From an uncultured Acidiphilium sp. (lineage in GTDB: Bacteria > Bacillota > Clostridia > Christensenellales > Borkfalkiaceae), in NCBI GenBank assembly GCA_902495325.1, contig CABUWK010000027.1, positions 1 to 27,666 on the forward strand: a DNA stretch of 27,666 bases, written 5' to 3'. This document shows positions 8,283 to 17,438 of the stretch, one piece after another (within the stretch, counting starts at the first letter, position 1; each line of letters begins with the position of its first letter). The notes beneath the pieces are model-generated. The model was given only the letters and a program-made list of their open reading frames with translations, was not told the origin of the DNA and searched no databases. Both the position numbers and the translations under genes were made by a program.

Positions 8283-8369
8283 AACGCGGGGCGTTTCCGG
8301 CAGATGGGGGATCTTTTGCGTTCCCGTCCTTGCCGCGAAAAACCTTGCGGAAAAATAAGGAGAAAGAAA

Positions 8370-11045
8370 ATGAAGAAAAAGTTCTTGACGGTGCTTACGG
8401 CACTTGCACTCGCGCTTTCGCTTTCGTTCGGCTTTACGTCGGCGATGGCGGCAGACGAAGGGATCGTCGGTAAAACCGACGAAGACTGGGGCGGCTACGG
8501 CGGATTTTCCGTTACGTATGCCGAAAACGGCTTCGACAGCATCGGAAATATCGGGAAATGGGGCGAACGCTCTTATAACAAAAACAAAGTCGATCTCGAC
8601 GGGCTGGAGATCACGATCCGCATGTCGATGAACGTAAAAGACTGTTTCGGTTTCGTTCTGACGAGCGCCCCCGCGAGCGGCTATTTCGGAGAAAAGAATT
8701 CTCCGCTCGCCGTTACGATGTGGCAGGATTATTACGGCGGGCAGACGAGACTTGTTTTCAACGCCAATCACGATCCCGCGGGCGCGGCGATCGTTCACAC
8801 TTCGCCCGCTTTCACCGAAGCGGGATTCGGGATCGCGGGAAGCATGGTGATGAACGTGACCGAATCGTACGATCTGAAGATCGGTTTCGATAAAGTTACT
8901 CCGGACGAAGGGGAAAGCTATTACGAGATCACGATCACCTCTTTCGTGGCGAATTCCGTCTGGACTTCCAATGCCAACTACACGGCGGAAGGGCTCGAAG
9001 AGGGTGCGACCGCTCAGGTAAAAGCCTATCTGAAATCTTCTGTGATTTCCAACGCTCTGGACGAGAACGGAAACACTTACGTTTCGTTTGCGGGGCTGAA
9101 CAACGGGGATAACCCGACGCTCACCGCCCTCGTGAAGGTGCGCGATAAAAACTACGATGCCTACGCGGAAGGCGTGCTCGCCGCAGCCGTTGCCGCCGCG
9201 GACGAATACCGCATTGCCGCTGCCGCCATTGCCGACGAAGAGACGTATGCCACAGCCATGGAAAAGAGAACGGCGTTCGCGAACGCGATTTCTTCCCTTC
9301 GCGCTTACGACAAAGCCGTGCTCACCGCGCGTTACCGCGAGATCGACGCTTCCGTTACCGGAAACGAAGACGCCGTGAACACCATTAAGGGGCTCGTGCA
9401 GACGGATATCGACGCCGCGACCGCCGCTTTTGCCGCTTTTGAAAACGAAAGCACCTTAAACGACGAATCTCTTGCCGCCGCGAAGGCGCTCGTGAAAAAG
9501 GCGAAGGACAATTACGAAGACAAGAAGACCATGCTTCCCGAAGAAGAGAAGACGGCGCTGGAAACGAGCCTCGCTTCGCTTGACAAATCGGAAGCGTACG
9601 CGACCGCTCTGAACTGGGTCGTCGGATACGAAAACGCGATCGGATCGCTCGACGTTACCGCCGGCACGATCGGCGAAGACATCGCCGCGGTCAAGGCGAC
9701 GAGAGCCGCTTTCAACGGAAGCAAAACGGAGAAGATCCTGAATTCTCTGGACGAAGAGAAGAAAACGGCGCTGACCGACCGCATTTCCGCGGGAGACGCC
9801 GCGCTGAGCAAAAAAGAAGAAGGGGCGGCGGTTGCGGTAAAAGAAAAATACCTCGGCGATCTCGAAGCCGCGGTCGGAGAAGACCTTACCGTCTGGAACA
9901 ACATCGTTGCGGCTTACGAAAAAGACGCTACGCTGAAAGAAAACGTCACGCTGACGGAAGAAGACGGCGAACAGTATACGAGATACAACGCCGCGATCTC
10001 CGCATTGAACGCGGCAAACGAAGAGTACCTCGCCGCAACGATCGCTTCCGTAAGCGAAAAATTGAACGGAGAGTTTAAAACGCTGGAATCTTTCAACGCC
10101 GTGAGAGGAGAATACAAGGCGATCCGCTTCGATTATCTGAGCGAAGAGAGCGAACGGCACGAGGAGATCACGACCGCTTACGCCGCACTGACGAAGAAGA
10201 TCGAAGAAAACGTGTGGTATTGGTTCGGAACGAAGGGCATCGGCAAAACGGAAAGAACGGAAACGGGACTTTATTTCGAAATGACCGCAAGCTTCCCGAA
10301 CAGGATCAATTATAACGAAAAACTCGACTTTACAAAAGGGGCGGAAATCGTTGTGGAATTTACGGATATCGCGTATTTCAACGGCGATAAGACGGAAAGC
10401 GGCGATTCGAAGGGGGCGAATAACCTTTGCATCAATTTCCTCGATCAACCCGGCGTTTACAAAACGACGGGTAAGGGGATCAGCATCATCGTGTGGATGT
10501 TCGAAATGGAGTCTACGGTGGATATCGTGGACGGAAACGACAAGAACGTCGTGCACTCTACGCTCGCTACGCCGGTTCAGGGCGGAAAGCTTACGATCTC
10601 GATAAAATACGAAGCCAATTACTACGATTTCGCGGGCGACGAAACTTACGCCGCGTACGTGATCAAGCTTAATTCCACCGAACTCGTTCTTCCGCTGTCC
10701 GTCGCACAGCAAAAGGGGATCGATCTCGGCACCGAAGGATATTTCTCTCTCGGGTCGTTCGCCGATTATACCGCAGATCCCAACTGCTTCACGATCGTTT
10801 CCGTAAACGGAAAGAACCTCGGCGAAGCGAAGACGCCCGATCCGAAGCCGGATCCGACGCCCGATTCTTCCGAACCCGGGGAGAGCGGATCTTCTTCGAC
10901 GGACGGTAAAACTTCGGAGATCGAAGAAAGCTCTTCCGGTAAAAGGGGTTGCCGCGGTAACGTCGGCACAGCTCTTCCCGCAGTGCTTACCCTTTCCCTT
11001 GCGGGGGCGGCGGTCGTGCTGAAGAAGAGAAAACAGAACAACTGA
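8370..11045 (+). CDS. Large surface protein with two lectin-like modules, helical spacer and C-terminal anchor
   Basis: The start at 8370 follows AAGGAGAAAG and gives a clear secretion signal ending near AMAADEG (about residue 27). An earlier in-frame start lacks both. The 891-residue product appears to have four parts. Residues about 30-260 are an all-beta, aromatic- and Gly-rich module resembling concanavalin-like lectin domains. Residues about 264-612 are Ala/Glu/Lys-rich and predicted helical or coiled coil. Residues about 612-830 are a second beta-rich module. A Pro/Ser/Glu linker follows, ending in GKRGCRGNVG, a hydrophobic stretch and LKKRKQNN. The tail resembles a membrane or sorting anchor but has no LPXTG motif. 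It probably binds glycans at the cell surface for the transporter encoded upstream. The domain calls are from sequence pattern only. Confidence 0.85.
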   Translation: MKKKFLTVLTALALALSLSFGFTSAMAADEGIVGKTDEDWGGYGGFSVTYAENGFDSIGNIGKWGERSYNKNKVDLDGLEITIRMSMNVKDCFGFVLTSAPASGYFGEKNSPLAVTMWQDYYGGQTRLVFNANHDPAGAAIVHTSPAFTEAGFGIAGSMVMNVTESYDLKIGFDKVTPDEGESYYEITITSFVANSVWTSNANYTAEGLEEGATAQVKAYLKSSVISNALDENGNTYVSFAGLNNGDNPTLTALVKVRDKNYDAYAEGVLAAAVAAADEYRIAAAAIADEETYATAMEKRTAFANAISSLRAYDKAVLTARYREIDASVTGNEDAVNTIKGLVQTDIDAATAAFAAFENESTLNDESLAAAKALVKKAKDNYEDKKTMLPEEEKTALETSLASLDKSEAYATALNWVVGYENAIGSLDVTAGTIGEDIAAVKATRAAFNGSKTEKILNSLDEEKKTALTDRISAGDAALSKKEEGAAVAVKEKYLGDLEAAVGEDLTVWNNIVAAYEKDATLKENVTLTEEDGEQYTRYNAAISALNAANEEYLAATIASVSEKLNGEFKTLESFNAVRGEYKAIRFDYLSEESERHEEITTAYAALTKKIEENVWYWFGTKGIGKTERTETGLYFEMTASFPNRINYNEKLDFTKGAEIVVEFTDIAYFNGDKTESGDSKGANNLCINFLDQPGVYKTTGKGISIIVWMFEMESTVDIVDGNDKNVVHSTLATPVQGGKLTISIKYEANYYDFAGDETYAAYVIKLNSTELVLPLSVAQQKGIDLGTEGYFSLGSFADYTADPNCFTIVSVNGKNLGEAKTPDPKPDPTPDSSEPGESGSSSTDGKTSEIEESSSGKRGCRGNVGTALPAVLTLSLAGAAVVLKKRKQNN

Positions 11046-11068
11046 TCTCCCGGTAAAAACCGGATTTT

Positions 11069-11094
11069 CCGCCCGCCCGGAATGAGGCGGGCGG
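11069..11094 (+). other. Stable intercistronic RNA hairpin
   Basis: CCGCCCGCC (11069-11077) and GGCGGGCGG (11086-11094) form a perfect 9-bp GC stem with an 8-base loop, between the surface-protein gene and the GH65 gene. It is not followed by a T tract, so it is not a normal terminator. It could stabilise the upstream mRNA or partly uncouple expression of the two halves of the operon. Confidence 0.6.
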
Positions 11095-11156
11095 ACAGCC
11101 GGAGGAGAAGCTCCGCCATAAAGCGCGGCTCTTTCCGGTAAAACGATTTTTAAAAG

Positions 11157-13403
11157 ATGATTACATTAGACGAAAACAAAAATTTGTGCGAGATCGGCTA
11201 CGATATGGACGACGAACCCCTTTGCGCTTCCCTTTTTACAACGGGCAACGGATATATGGGAGTTCGCGGCAGTTTCGAAAATTTCGGTTCGCTCAGGGTG
11301 CAGGGCACGTTTATCCGCGGTTTTATCGACGAGATCGTGGAAGTGTGCGAGCCCTTCGCGAACAACGAATATATGAAAAAGTTTTATCTCGACGAAGATA
11401 AACTGAAAGATTTCGAAAAACAGGATTCCTGCGTGAATCTTCCCGATATCCTGACCTTCCGCATTTCCGTAGGCGGCAGAACGTTCGCCCCGTGGGATTA
11501 TAAGATCCTGAAATGGAAACGGGGGATCGATCCTTCCCGCGCCCTTTATTTCCACGAGATCGAGGCGGATGACGGCGAGGGCAATCTGACCCGTTTTTAT
11601 TTCGAGAGGTTCGCATCGTTTGCAAACACGCACCTGTATTGTCAGCGCGTTACGGTAACGCCGCTCAATCATTCTCTTCCCGTAAAAATTCTTTCCGCTA
11701 CGGACGAACGGGTGAAAACGGGCGGGCAGATCGTTACGGAAGAACTCTCGCGGGAGTACGGCGATGCCGGCGTTTCCTCCCTTGTGATAAGGGCGAAGAA
11801 CAGGTATCGGTTCCGCGCGGGTATCGTTACGAAGCATTTTCTCCCGCAGGGGGATACGACCGTCACGCGGGAGAACGGGCTTGTCGGTTACGAAACGGCT
11901 TGCGCCCCCGCCGGAGAATATGTGGCGGAAAAAGTTATTTTTCTCGGTACGGACAGGGATACGGAACAGGCTTTCGATTTCTGGCTGAAACGGGAAAGCG
12001 AACGGTCGTTTAAAGATTACAAATCGTGCAAAGAAGAACATATAGCCGCATATTCTGCTTATTTTGCTCCGATGGATTGCCGAATCGAAGGCGACGAAGA
12101 AGCGGACGGTTATCTGCGCTATGCCTCTTATCAGACGGCGATTTCCGCCTGCATGGAAGACAGCGTTCACGGGATCTCCGCGAAGGGGCTTACGGGAGAG
12201 AGGTACAATCAGTTCGTCTGGTGGGATTGCGAGATCCATCAGCTTCCCTTTTTCGTTTATACCGCTCCGCAGACGGCGAAAAACCTTCTTTTATACCGGT
12301 ATCGTATGCTCGGCGCGGCAAAGCAAAACGCCGGGAAAAACGGAAAGAAGGGGGCGATGTACGCTTTCTGCTCTTCCGTTACGGGGGAAGAAAAAGTGTG
12401 GATCTACGCGCGGCATCCCTTCATGCAGATCCATATCGATTCGGATATCCCGTTCGGTTTCTTTATGTATTACGACGCGACGGGCGACAGGGAATTTTTC
12501 GCCCGTTTCGGAATGCCCGTCATTACCGAATGTCTTCGGTTCTGGGCGGACAGGGTGACGGAGCGGAACGGCAGATACGAGATCCTTTGCGTGACCGGCA
12601 CGGACGAACATCATCCCTATGTGGATAACGACGCCTACACGAATTACTGCGTGCAGTATATTTTCCGCAGGTTCAACGCTATAGAAAAGGAATTCGGGGC
12701 GGAGATCTCGCGGGAAGAAAGGGCGAAATTCGCGGATATCGAAAAAAGGCTTTACCTTCCCGAAGAGAAAGGGGGATATATCCCTCAGTTCGACGGGTAT
12801 TTCGGTCTGTCGCGCGGGCTGGAAGAATCGGGAAAGGGTTCGCTCGGACAGTTTCAGATGAAAAAGAGCGGGCTTTATAACAAAAGCCAGGTCATCAAGC
12901 AGCCGGACGTCGCGCTGCTATATACCTTTGCGGACGTAGGGCTCGACAAAAAGGCTTACGCAAAAAATTGGGATTATTACGAACAGATGTGCGAAACGTC
13001 TTCTTCGCTGTCTTTTCCCGTACATGCCGTCGCTTCGGCGGAGAACGACAGAATGCTGTCCTTCTATCGCTATTTTCTGAAAACGTTGAAAATCGATATC
13101 GACGACATTCACGGGGTCGGCTGGCAGGGCGTGCACAGCGGTTGTCTCGCGGGGGGATATCTCTCCCTGCTGAAAGGGATCTTCGGCGTCCGCACGAACG
13201 AAAACGGTTTGTTTTTCTCTCCGCATCCGTACGATTTCTGGAACAGCGTGAAAATCGGCTTTTATTATCGCGGCGGACGGATCGACGCGAAGATTGCGGA
13301 CGGTTTCCTCGAGATCCTGTCCGAGAAACCGGTAAGCGCGTACGTGCGGGGCAGAAAAATCGATATCGAAGCGGGTAAAATCAAACGGGAGGAACTGATA
13401 TGA
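11157..13403 (+). CDS. Glycoside hydrolase family 65 alpha-glucoside phosphorylase
   Basis: GH65 enzymes cleave alpha-linked disaccharides such as maltose, kojibiose, nigerose or trehalose with phosphate, releasing beta-glucose 1-phosphate. The 748-residue protein has the family N-terminal beta-sandwich (SLFTTGNGYMGVRG near residues 25-39). It then has an (alpha/alpha)6 barrel with the catalytic segment TGTDEHHPYVDNDAYTN, where Glu484 is the expected general acid. KQPDV follows at 581-585 and the phosphate-site region HSGCLAGG begins at His660. There is no signal peptide, so it acts in the cytosol on imported sugar. No beta-phosphoglucomutase gene is nearby, and the exact substrate cannot be read from the sequence. 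The start has no clear Shine-Dalgarno site, which is unusual in this window, but the N-terminus fits the family. Confidence 0.93.
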   Translation: MITLDENKNLCEIGYDMDDEPLCASLFTTGNGYMGVRGSFENFGSLRVQGTFIRGFIDEIVEVCEPFANNEYMKKFYLDEDKLKDFEKQDSCVNLPDILTFRISVGGRTFAPWDYKILKWKRGIDPSRALYFHEIEADDGEGNLTRFYFERFASFANTHLYCQRVTVTPLNHSLPVKILSATDERVKTGGQIVTEELSREYGDAGVSSLVIRAKNRYRFRAGIVTKHFLPQGDTTVTRENGLVGYETACAPAGEYVAEKVIFLGTDRDTEQAFDFWLKRESERSFKDYKSCKEEHIAAYSAYFAPMDCRIEGDEEADGYLRYASYQTAISACMEDSVHGISAKGLTGERYNQFVWWDCEIHQLPFFVYTAPQTAKNLLLYRYRMLGAAKQNAGKNGKKGAMYAFCSSVTGEEKVWIYARHPFMQIHIDSDIPFGFFMYYDATGDREFFARFGMPVITECLRFWADRVTERNGRYEILCVTGTDEHHPYVDNDAYTNYCVQYIFRRFNAIEKEFGAEISREERAKFADIEKRLYLPEEKGGYIPQFDGYFGLSRGLEESGKGSLGQFQMKKSGLYNKSQVIKQPDVALLYTFADVGLDKKAYAKNWDYYEQMCETSSSLSFPVHAVASAENDRMLSFYRYFLKTLKIDIDDIHGVGWQGVHSGCLAGGYLSLLKGIFGVRTNENGLFFSPHPYDFWNSVKIGFYYRGGRIDAKIADGFLEILSEKPVSAYVRGRKIDIEAGKIKREELI

Positions 13404-14713
13404 AAAAAGGAAAATTCCGTACTGCGGTCGCGGCGGCGCTTTCCGCAACGATGTTGTTTGCGGGAGCGGTCGGCTGCGGCGGTACGGCGACAAGCGGCGA
13501 CGAGCCGAAGGTGGGTACTATGAACGATCTTGTGAAAAATTTCTGGGAAAACGACACCATGTACGACGAGACGGTGATCCTTACCGCCGCGACGAACGAA
13601 AACGGAGAGATCGTCTCCGCGCCGACGGGGGAACTTCTGTTTGAACCGACGGAGATCCTGTCCGTAAAGCAATATTTCCATGCGGATAACGCGGGGATCG
13701 CGGAATTTACCGAAGGGAAAGATTTCGTCGTTTCCGGAAAGACGATCACGGCGAAGGGTGAGATCCTTGCGGACGACGAGGGGAAGAAAACGTCCTTCGA
13801 TACGAAAATGCCTTATATCACCGACCGTCAGCTTACGGGAAAAGACATTTTCCCCGAGCTCGGCAGTCTCGATACCGGCATTCCGTCCAAAGACGGCGGT
13901 TTTCTCCCTTTTTCCGAATCTTATTATATCGTGCAGATGCAGATTTCCGTCACCTATAAACACGGCGGTACGTGGAACGGAGCGACGCCTTCTTATCTCG
14001 GCGATAAATTCCGGACGGCTCTGGCGAAACTGCAGGGCAAAGAGGACGTGAACCTTCTTATTTTCGGCGAAAGCACTTCTACCGGGTCGAATTCTTCGAG
14101 CGTTCTGAAGATCACCCCCAATCTCGAAACGTGGCCCGAATTCGTGGCGCATAATCTGTCCTCGTATTTCGGGGCGAACGTGAAGCTGACCAACAAAGCG
14201 GTCGGCGGCTGGACGACCGTGAGCGGTGTTTCCGAAACGGAAAACACCGGTTGGGTCGGCGGTAAGCAGGTCAGTCAGAAAGGATTGCCCGCCCTGATGA
14301 GAGAAGAGCTGAAAGATTACGTGCCCGATATCTTTATCCTGGGGTTCGGTCTGAACGACGCCAGCCTCGAAGTGAGCAAGAACACCTATGCCGAGAACAT
14401 GAAAAAGATGATAGACGTCGTTCTCGAAAGAAATCCCGACTGTGCGGTGATCGTTCTCGGAACCATGCTGGCAAATCCGAAAGCCCTGAACCAGAGCAAA
14501 GGCGAAAAAGAATATTCCGCACTGAACGAAAGGATCGTTTCTTCCTTTTATGCGGATAAGCAGGTCGCAACCGTCGATATCGGCGCGATGCATCAGTCTC
14601 TTCTCGATGCCGGCAAAAAGTATATCGACATCACGGGGAACAACGTGAACCACCCGAACGATTTCCTTGCGAGGGTATATGCGATGAACGTTCTTTCCGC
14701 TTTTATCCGTTGA
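13400..14713 (+). CDS. SGNH/GDSL-family esterase-like lipoprotein
   Basis: The 437-residue product has a lipoprotein signal with the modified cysteine at residue 26, an N-terminal beta-rich region (about 40-210), then an SGNH hydrolase domain. The blocks are GES with nucleophile Ser225, the glycines of AVGG at 267-270, GLND with Asn319, and NHPND with His418. The position three before His418, usually Asp, is Asn415, so the enzyme may use a Ser-His dyad. Related proteins are carbohydrate esterases that remove acetyl or other acyl groups from glycans. It should act outside the membrane and prepare a decorated glycan for uptake. The gene overlaps the GH65 gene by an ATGA junction and has GGGAGG upstream, so it belongs to the same operon. 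The substrate is unknown. Confidence 0.87.
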   Translation: MKKGKFRTAVAAALSATMLFAGAVGCGGTATSGDEPKVGTMNDLVKNFWENDTMYDETVILTAATNENGEIVSAPTGELLFEPTEILSVKQYFHADNAGIAEFTEGKDFVVSGKTITAKGEILADDEGKKTSFDTKMPYITDRQLTGKDIFPELGSLDTGIPSKDGGFLPFSESYYIVQMQISVTYKHGGTWNGATPSYLGDKFRTALAKLQGKEDVNLLIFGESTSTGSNSSSVLKITPNLETWPEFVAHNLSSYFGANVKLTNKAVGGWTTVSGVSETENTGWVGGKQVSQKGLPALMREELKDYVPDIFILGFGLNDASLEVSKNTYAENMKKMIDVVLERNPDCAVIVLGTMLANPKALNQSKGEKEYSALNERIVSSFYADKQVATVDIGAMHQSLLDAGKKYIDITGNNVNHPNDFLARVYAMNVLSAFIR

Positions 14714-14737
14714 CCGGAAAAGAAGAAATAAAGGGCT

Positions 14738-14763
14738 GTAAGCCGATAAACGGCATATTTTAA
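14738..14763 (+). repeat. 26-bp intergenic repeat containing TAAGCCGAT, copy 2
   Basis: It matches 261-286 at 22 of 26 positions in direct orientation and lies seven bases before a strong terminator stem. Together the two copies flank the sugar-use locus. Confidence 0.7.
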
Positions 14764-14770
14764 GTTGAAC

Positions 14771-14816
14771 AAAAGACCGTCGGCGGAAGCGATAAAGCTT
14801 CCGCCGGCGGTCTTTT
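14771..14816. terminator. Strong bidirectional terminator
   Basis: Two 20-base arms (14771-14790 and 14797-14816) pair with a single G-U wobble around the loop GATAAA. The arms begin with AAAA and end with TTTT, so the hairpin can stop both the plus-strand sugar operon and the minus-strand beta-propeller gene that converge here. Confidence 0.9.
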
Positions 14817-14918
14817 ATGTGTTTTTCGGAATAGGTTGGTTTGGTGTGTGATCGGATGCGGAAGCTTCTCCGGAAATCCCGGGGGAAAGACGAAAATCGC
14901 GGACGATCCGGAGGGTTG

Positions 14919-17336
14919 TCAGCGGTCGGACGACGCTTCCGGCGGGATCACTTTATCCTGCGCGTCGAACAGACGGGCTACCGTCTGATATCCGAGGTTT
15001 TCCCGTTGTTCCAACGATTCACGGTCGAGAAGATAAATGTTGCTCGATTCCGGCATATAAAAGTAACCGCTGTAATCCGTTATTGCGATCGGATCGTCGG
15101 ATTTGTTGTAAAACATGATTTCTTCGGCAACGAACAGCCCGGAAATCTGGATCTCGATTTTGCTGCATCCGGCAGTGAGGTCCCGGTCAAGGGAAAATCT
15201 GTAATACCCCGACTTCGAGATGCGACGGGGTCCGACCGTTTCTTTCCGGATGACGGGATCCGGGTCGCCGCAATCCGGTTGTCTGAAGCAGGTAATGCTG
15301 ACGGTGATCCCTTCTTCTCCGCGGGTCGGATAGAATGCGATTTCGGAAAATAAAATTTCGAAAAAATCCATGTTCTCGTCGTAGGGGATCACTATTCTGC
15401 AAGGCATTTCGTCCCGGTTATTTTCGGTTACGGCGTAAGCGGCGTTGAAATCTGCCGCTCCGTTATAAAAATAGAAAACGGGGGTATCGGTCGGAGAGTC
15501 TTCTTCCGGGAAAGGGGTGCCGTACGACGAATCGTAAGGAAGGGATTCCCCTTCCGGATCGTTGCATTCGTTGTAATACGGATCGACGGCAGTGCAGAAT
15601 TTTGTAACGATCCGATCGCCGTCATTTTCCTTTGCCCAGGAGAACAGGAATCCGTCGGACACGCCGACGTAATATTTTTTTGCGAACAGGATCCGCGTAA
15701 GGTCTTTTTCGGCAGTATCGCCGTTCCCGAATCTCGTGGCGTGCCCGGAAAGATAACGTTCGGGCACGAGCCGGCTTTTCAAGTGATCGGAATCGAGAAC
15801 CACGCGGAAGAGATAAGCTCCTTGCAGATACGTGTCGCTGTAACGGCTTTTCGAGCGGGAAGCGGCAACGGCGAAGATCCCGTTCGCTCTGTCCACGCAG
15901 AAGGCGTGCAGATCGCTTAATGCCGGGCAGGAGCGCAGACCGGTCACCACGTAAGAAGAAACTTCCGTCGGTATGCCGTCATCGCTGTAATAAAGGGCAA
16001 CTTTCAGAACGCTCGTATTCGCCGAAGTGCTCGTTCCGCCGTATCCGAGCCCGATGACGTAATCTTTGTCGTAAGAATACAGATAAGAAGAATAGCCGGG
16101 CATTTTAAGTTGCCCTTCCTCGTACATATCGTCCGGATCGGTCACGTTGATGCGGAAAAGAGGATCGGTGTTGCGGTAGGTGACAAGGTAGCAGTAAACC
16201 TTTCCGTCGGATACTTCGTATGTGGTCGATTTCAGCGACTCGCCGCGGGCGAGGTTTTCCGCCCTTCCGGCGATCGCCATATCGCTTGCGCGGAAAGCCA
16301 CGACGGTAGAACCGACGCCGTTTGTTTTTTCCGCGGCAACGTATAAATAACCGTTTGCTGTTTTCAGGGCGAGCCTGTCTTTGATTTTGAAGTTTCTCAT
16401 CAGGGCGTAAGCGTCGGCGGTGAAATCGTTCGTGTCGAGCTTAACGATCGTGGTGAAATAAGATCTTGTGCTTCGGGTGCTGCCGTAACATCCGCTCGAT
16501 TCCTTTATCGTTTCCGTATAATTCCGCGTTAAGCCGTAAATACCTTCGTCGCTCATATACACGTCGTTGAGGTATAAGTCGGAATAATTGACGGAGAGGG
16601 CGACCGGCGTTTCCCCCGAAAGGTCGATCGAGCCGAGGAAAGAGTGGTTGAGGGGAGAATAATCGTTCAGGGCGTCTTTGAAAGTGACGGACCTGTTTTT
16701 CATCGTCTTTTTCTCTCCGTTTTCCACGTAGACGTTATCGCTCGCCGTGCTGACGATATCCCCGTCTTCGTCGGCGGAAGTAAAGATGTCGTAATAGCTC
16801 GGGTCTCCGTTCCTTTGCAGAAAGAAATATATTTTTCCGCTTTTTTCGACAAGCCGCGAAGAGATGAGGTCTGCCGGGTAGATCGCGTTGTACAGCAGGC
16901 TTTCCGACAAATCCGATACGGCTTTTGTGCGATTGACGGCGGAAACGTCGTAGATCTCCACGCAGGTGCTCTGCCGCCCGTTTCCGACGGACTGTCGTTT
17001 TTCCGCCGCATAGAAAACGATCAGTTTATCGTTATATACGAGGACTTCTTTTGCGGGATTTCTCTTTGCTTTCGTTTTGGCAAGAAGGGTGAAGGTTCCG
17101 TTTTCGTCGTCAAACTTCGTGACCGTAACGCCGTCGGACTGCGCTTTGTAAATAACGCCGTCGATCATTTTTACGAGGTCGCCTTCGTCGATGCCCGCTT
17201 CCTGAACGTTGGTCGGGCTGTCGCTTCCGCCTCCGCCGTTGTCGTTGCCGGCGCAGGAAGCGGCGAAAACGAGAAAGCTTGCCGCAAACAGCACCGAAAG
17301 GATCACGAGCAACAGATTACCGTGTTTTTTCTTCAT
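14919..17336 (-). CDS. Beta-propeller-domain lipoprotein (COG4880/PF09826-like)
   Basis: The 805-residue protein has a lipoprotein signal with the modified cysteine at residue 28, then a Gly/Asp-rich linker. The segment TNVQEAGIDEGDLVKMIDG at about 41-59 is the hallmark entry of the Beta_propel family (secreted proteins with a C-terminal beta-propeller distantly related to WD40). Repeated blade-like units follow, such as NGYLYVAAEK and KDYVIGLGYGG. The family occurs in Firmicutes and archaea and its role is not established; protein-protein binding at the cell surface is the usual guess. The C-terminal part from about residue 600 seems less repeat-like and may be a separate beta domain. GGGAGG lies before the start. 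It is the last gene of a minus-strand lipoprotein cluster. Confidence 0.87.
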   Translation of the reverse strand: MKKKHGNLLLVILSVLFAASFLVFAASCAGNDNGGGGSDSPTNVQEAGIDEGDLVKMIDGVIYKAQSDGVTVTKFDDENGTFTLLAKTKAKRNPAKEVLVYNDKLIVFYAAEKRQSVGNGRQSTCVEIYDVSAVNRTKAVSDLSESLLYNAIYPADLISSRLVEKSGKIYFFLQRNGDPSYYDIFTSADEDGDIVSTASDNVYVENGEKKTMKNRSVTFKDALNDYSPLNHSFLGSIDLSGETPVALSVNYSDLYLNDVYMSDEGIYGLTRNYTETIKESSGCYGSTRSTRSYFTTIVKLDTNDFTADAYALMRNFKIKDRLALKTANGYLYVAAEKTNGVGSTVVAFRASDMAIAGRAENLARGESLKSTTYEVSDGKVYCYLVTYRNTDPLFRINVTDPDDMYEEGQLKMPGYSSYLYSYDKDYVIGLGYGGTSTSANTSVLKVALYYSDDGIPTEVSSYVVTGLRSCPALSDLHAFCVDRANGIFAVAASRSKSRYSDTYLQGAYLFRVVLDSDHLKSRLVPERYLSGHATRFGNGDTAEKDLTRILFAKKYYVGVSDGFLFSWAKENDGDRIVTKFCTAVDPYYNECNDPEGESLPYDSSYGTPFPEEDSPTDTPVFYFYNGAADFNAAYAVTENNRDEMPCRIVIPYDENMDFFEILFSEIAFYPTRGEEGITVSITCFRQPDCGDPDPVIRKETVGPRRISKSGYYRFSLDRDLTAGCSKIEIQISGLFVAEEIMFYNKSDDPIAITDYSGYFYMPESSNIYLLDRESLEQRENLGYQTVARLFDAQDKVIPPEASSDR

Positions 17337-17438
17337 AAAGGATTTTCCTCCCTTTTCTTTTCTGATTTATGATTGCCGCGCTTTCTTTTTTTTGCGCGGT
17401 TTCGGGTCTTGTCGGACGGGATTGCCCGGTGACGGCCG

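Noticed and set aside
9456..10712. A 418-residue open frame antisense to the surface protein
   Set aside because: It is a shadow frame caused by the Ala/Glu/Lys-rich codons of the real gene.
13265..14653. A 462-residue open frame antisense to the SGNH and GH65 genes
   Set aside because: The plus-strand frames have clear motifs and signal peptides; the antisense frame is Arg/His/Phe-rich, as expected for a shadow.
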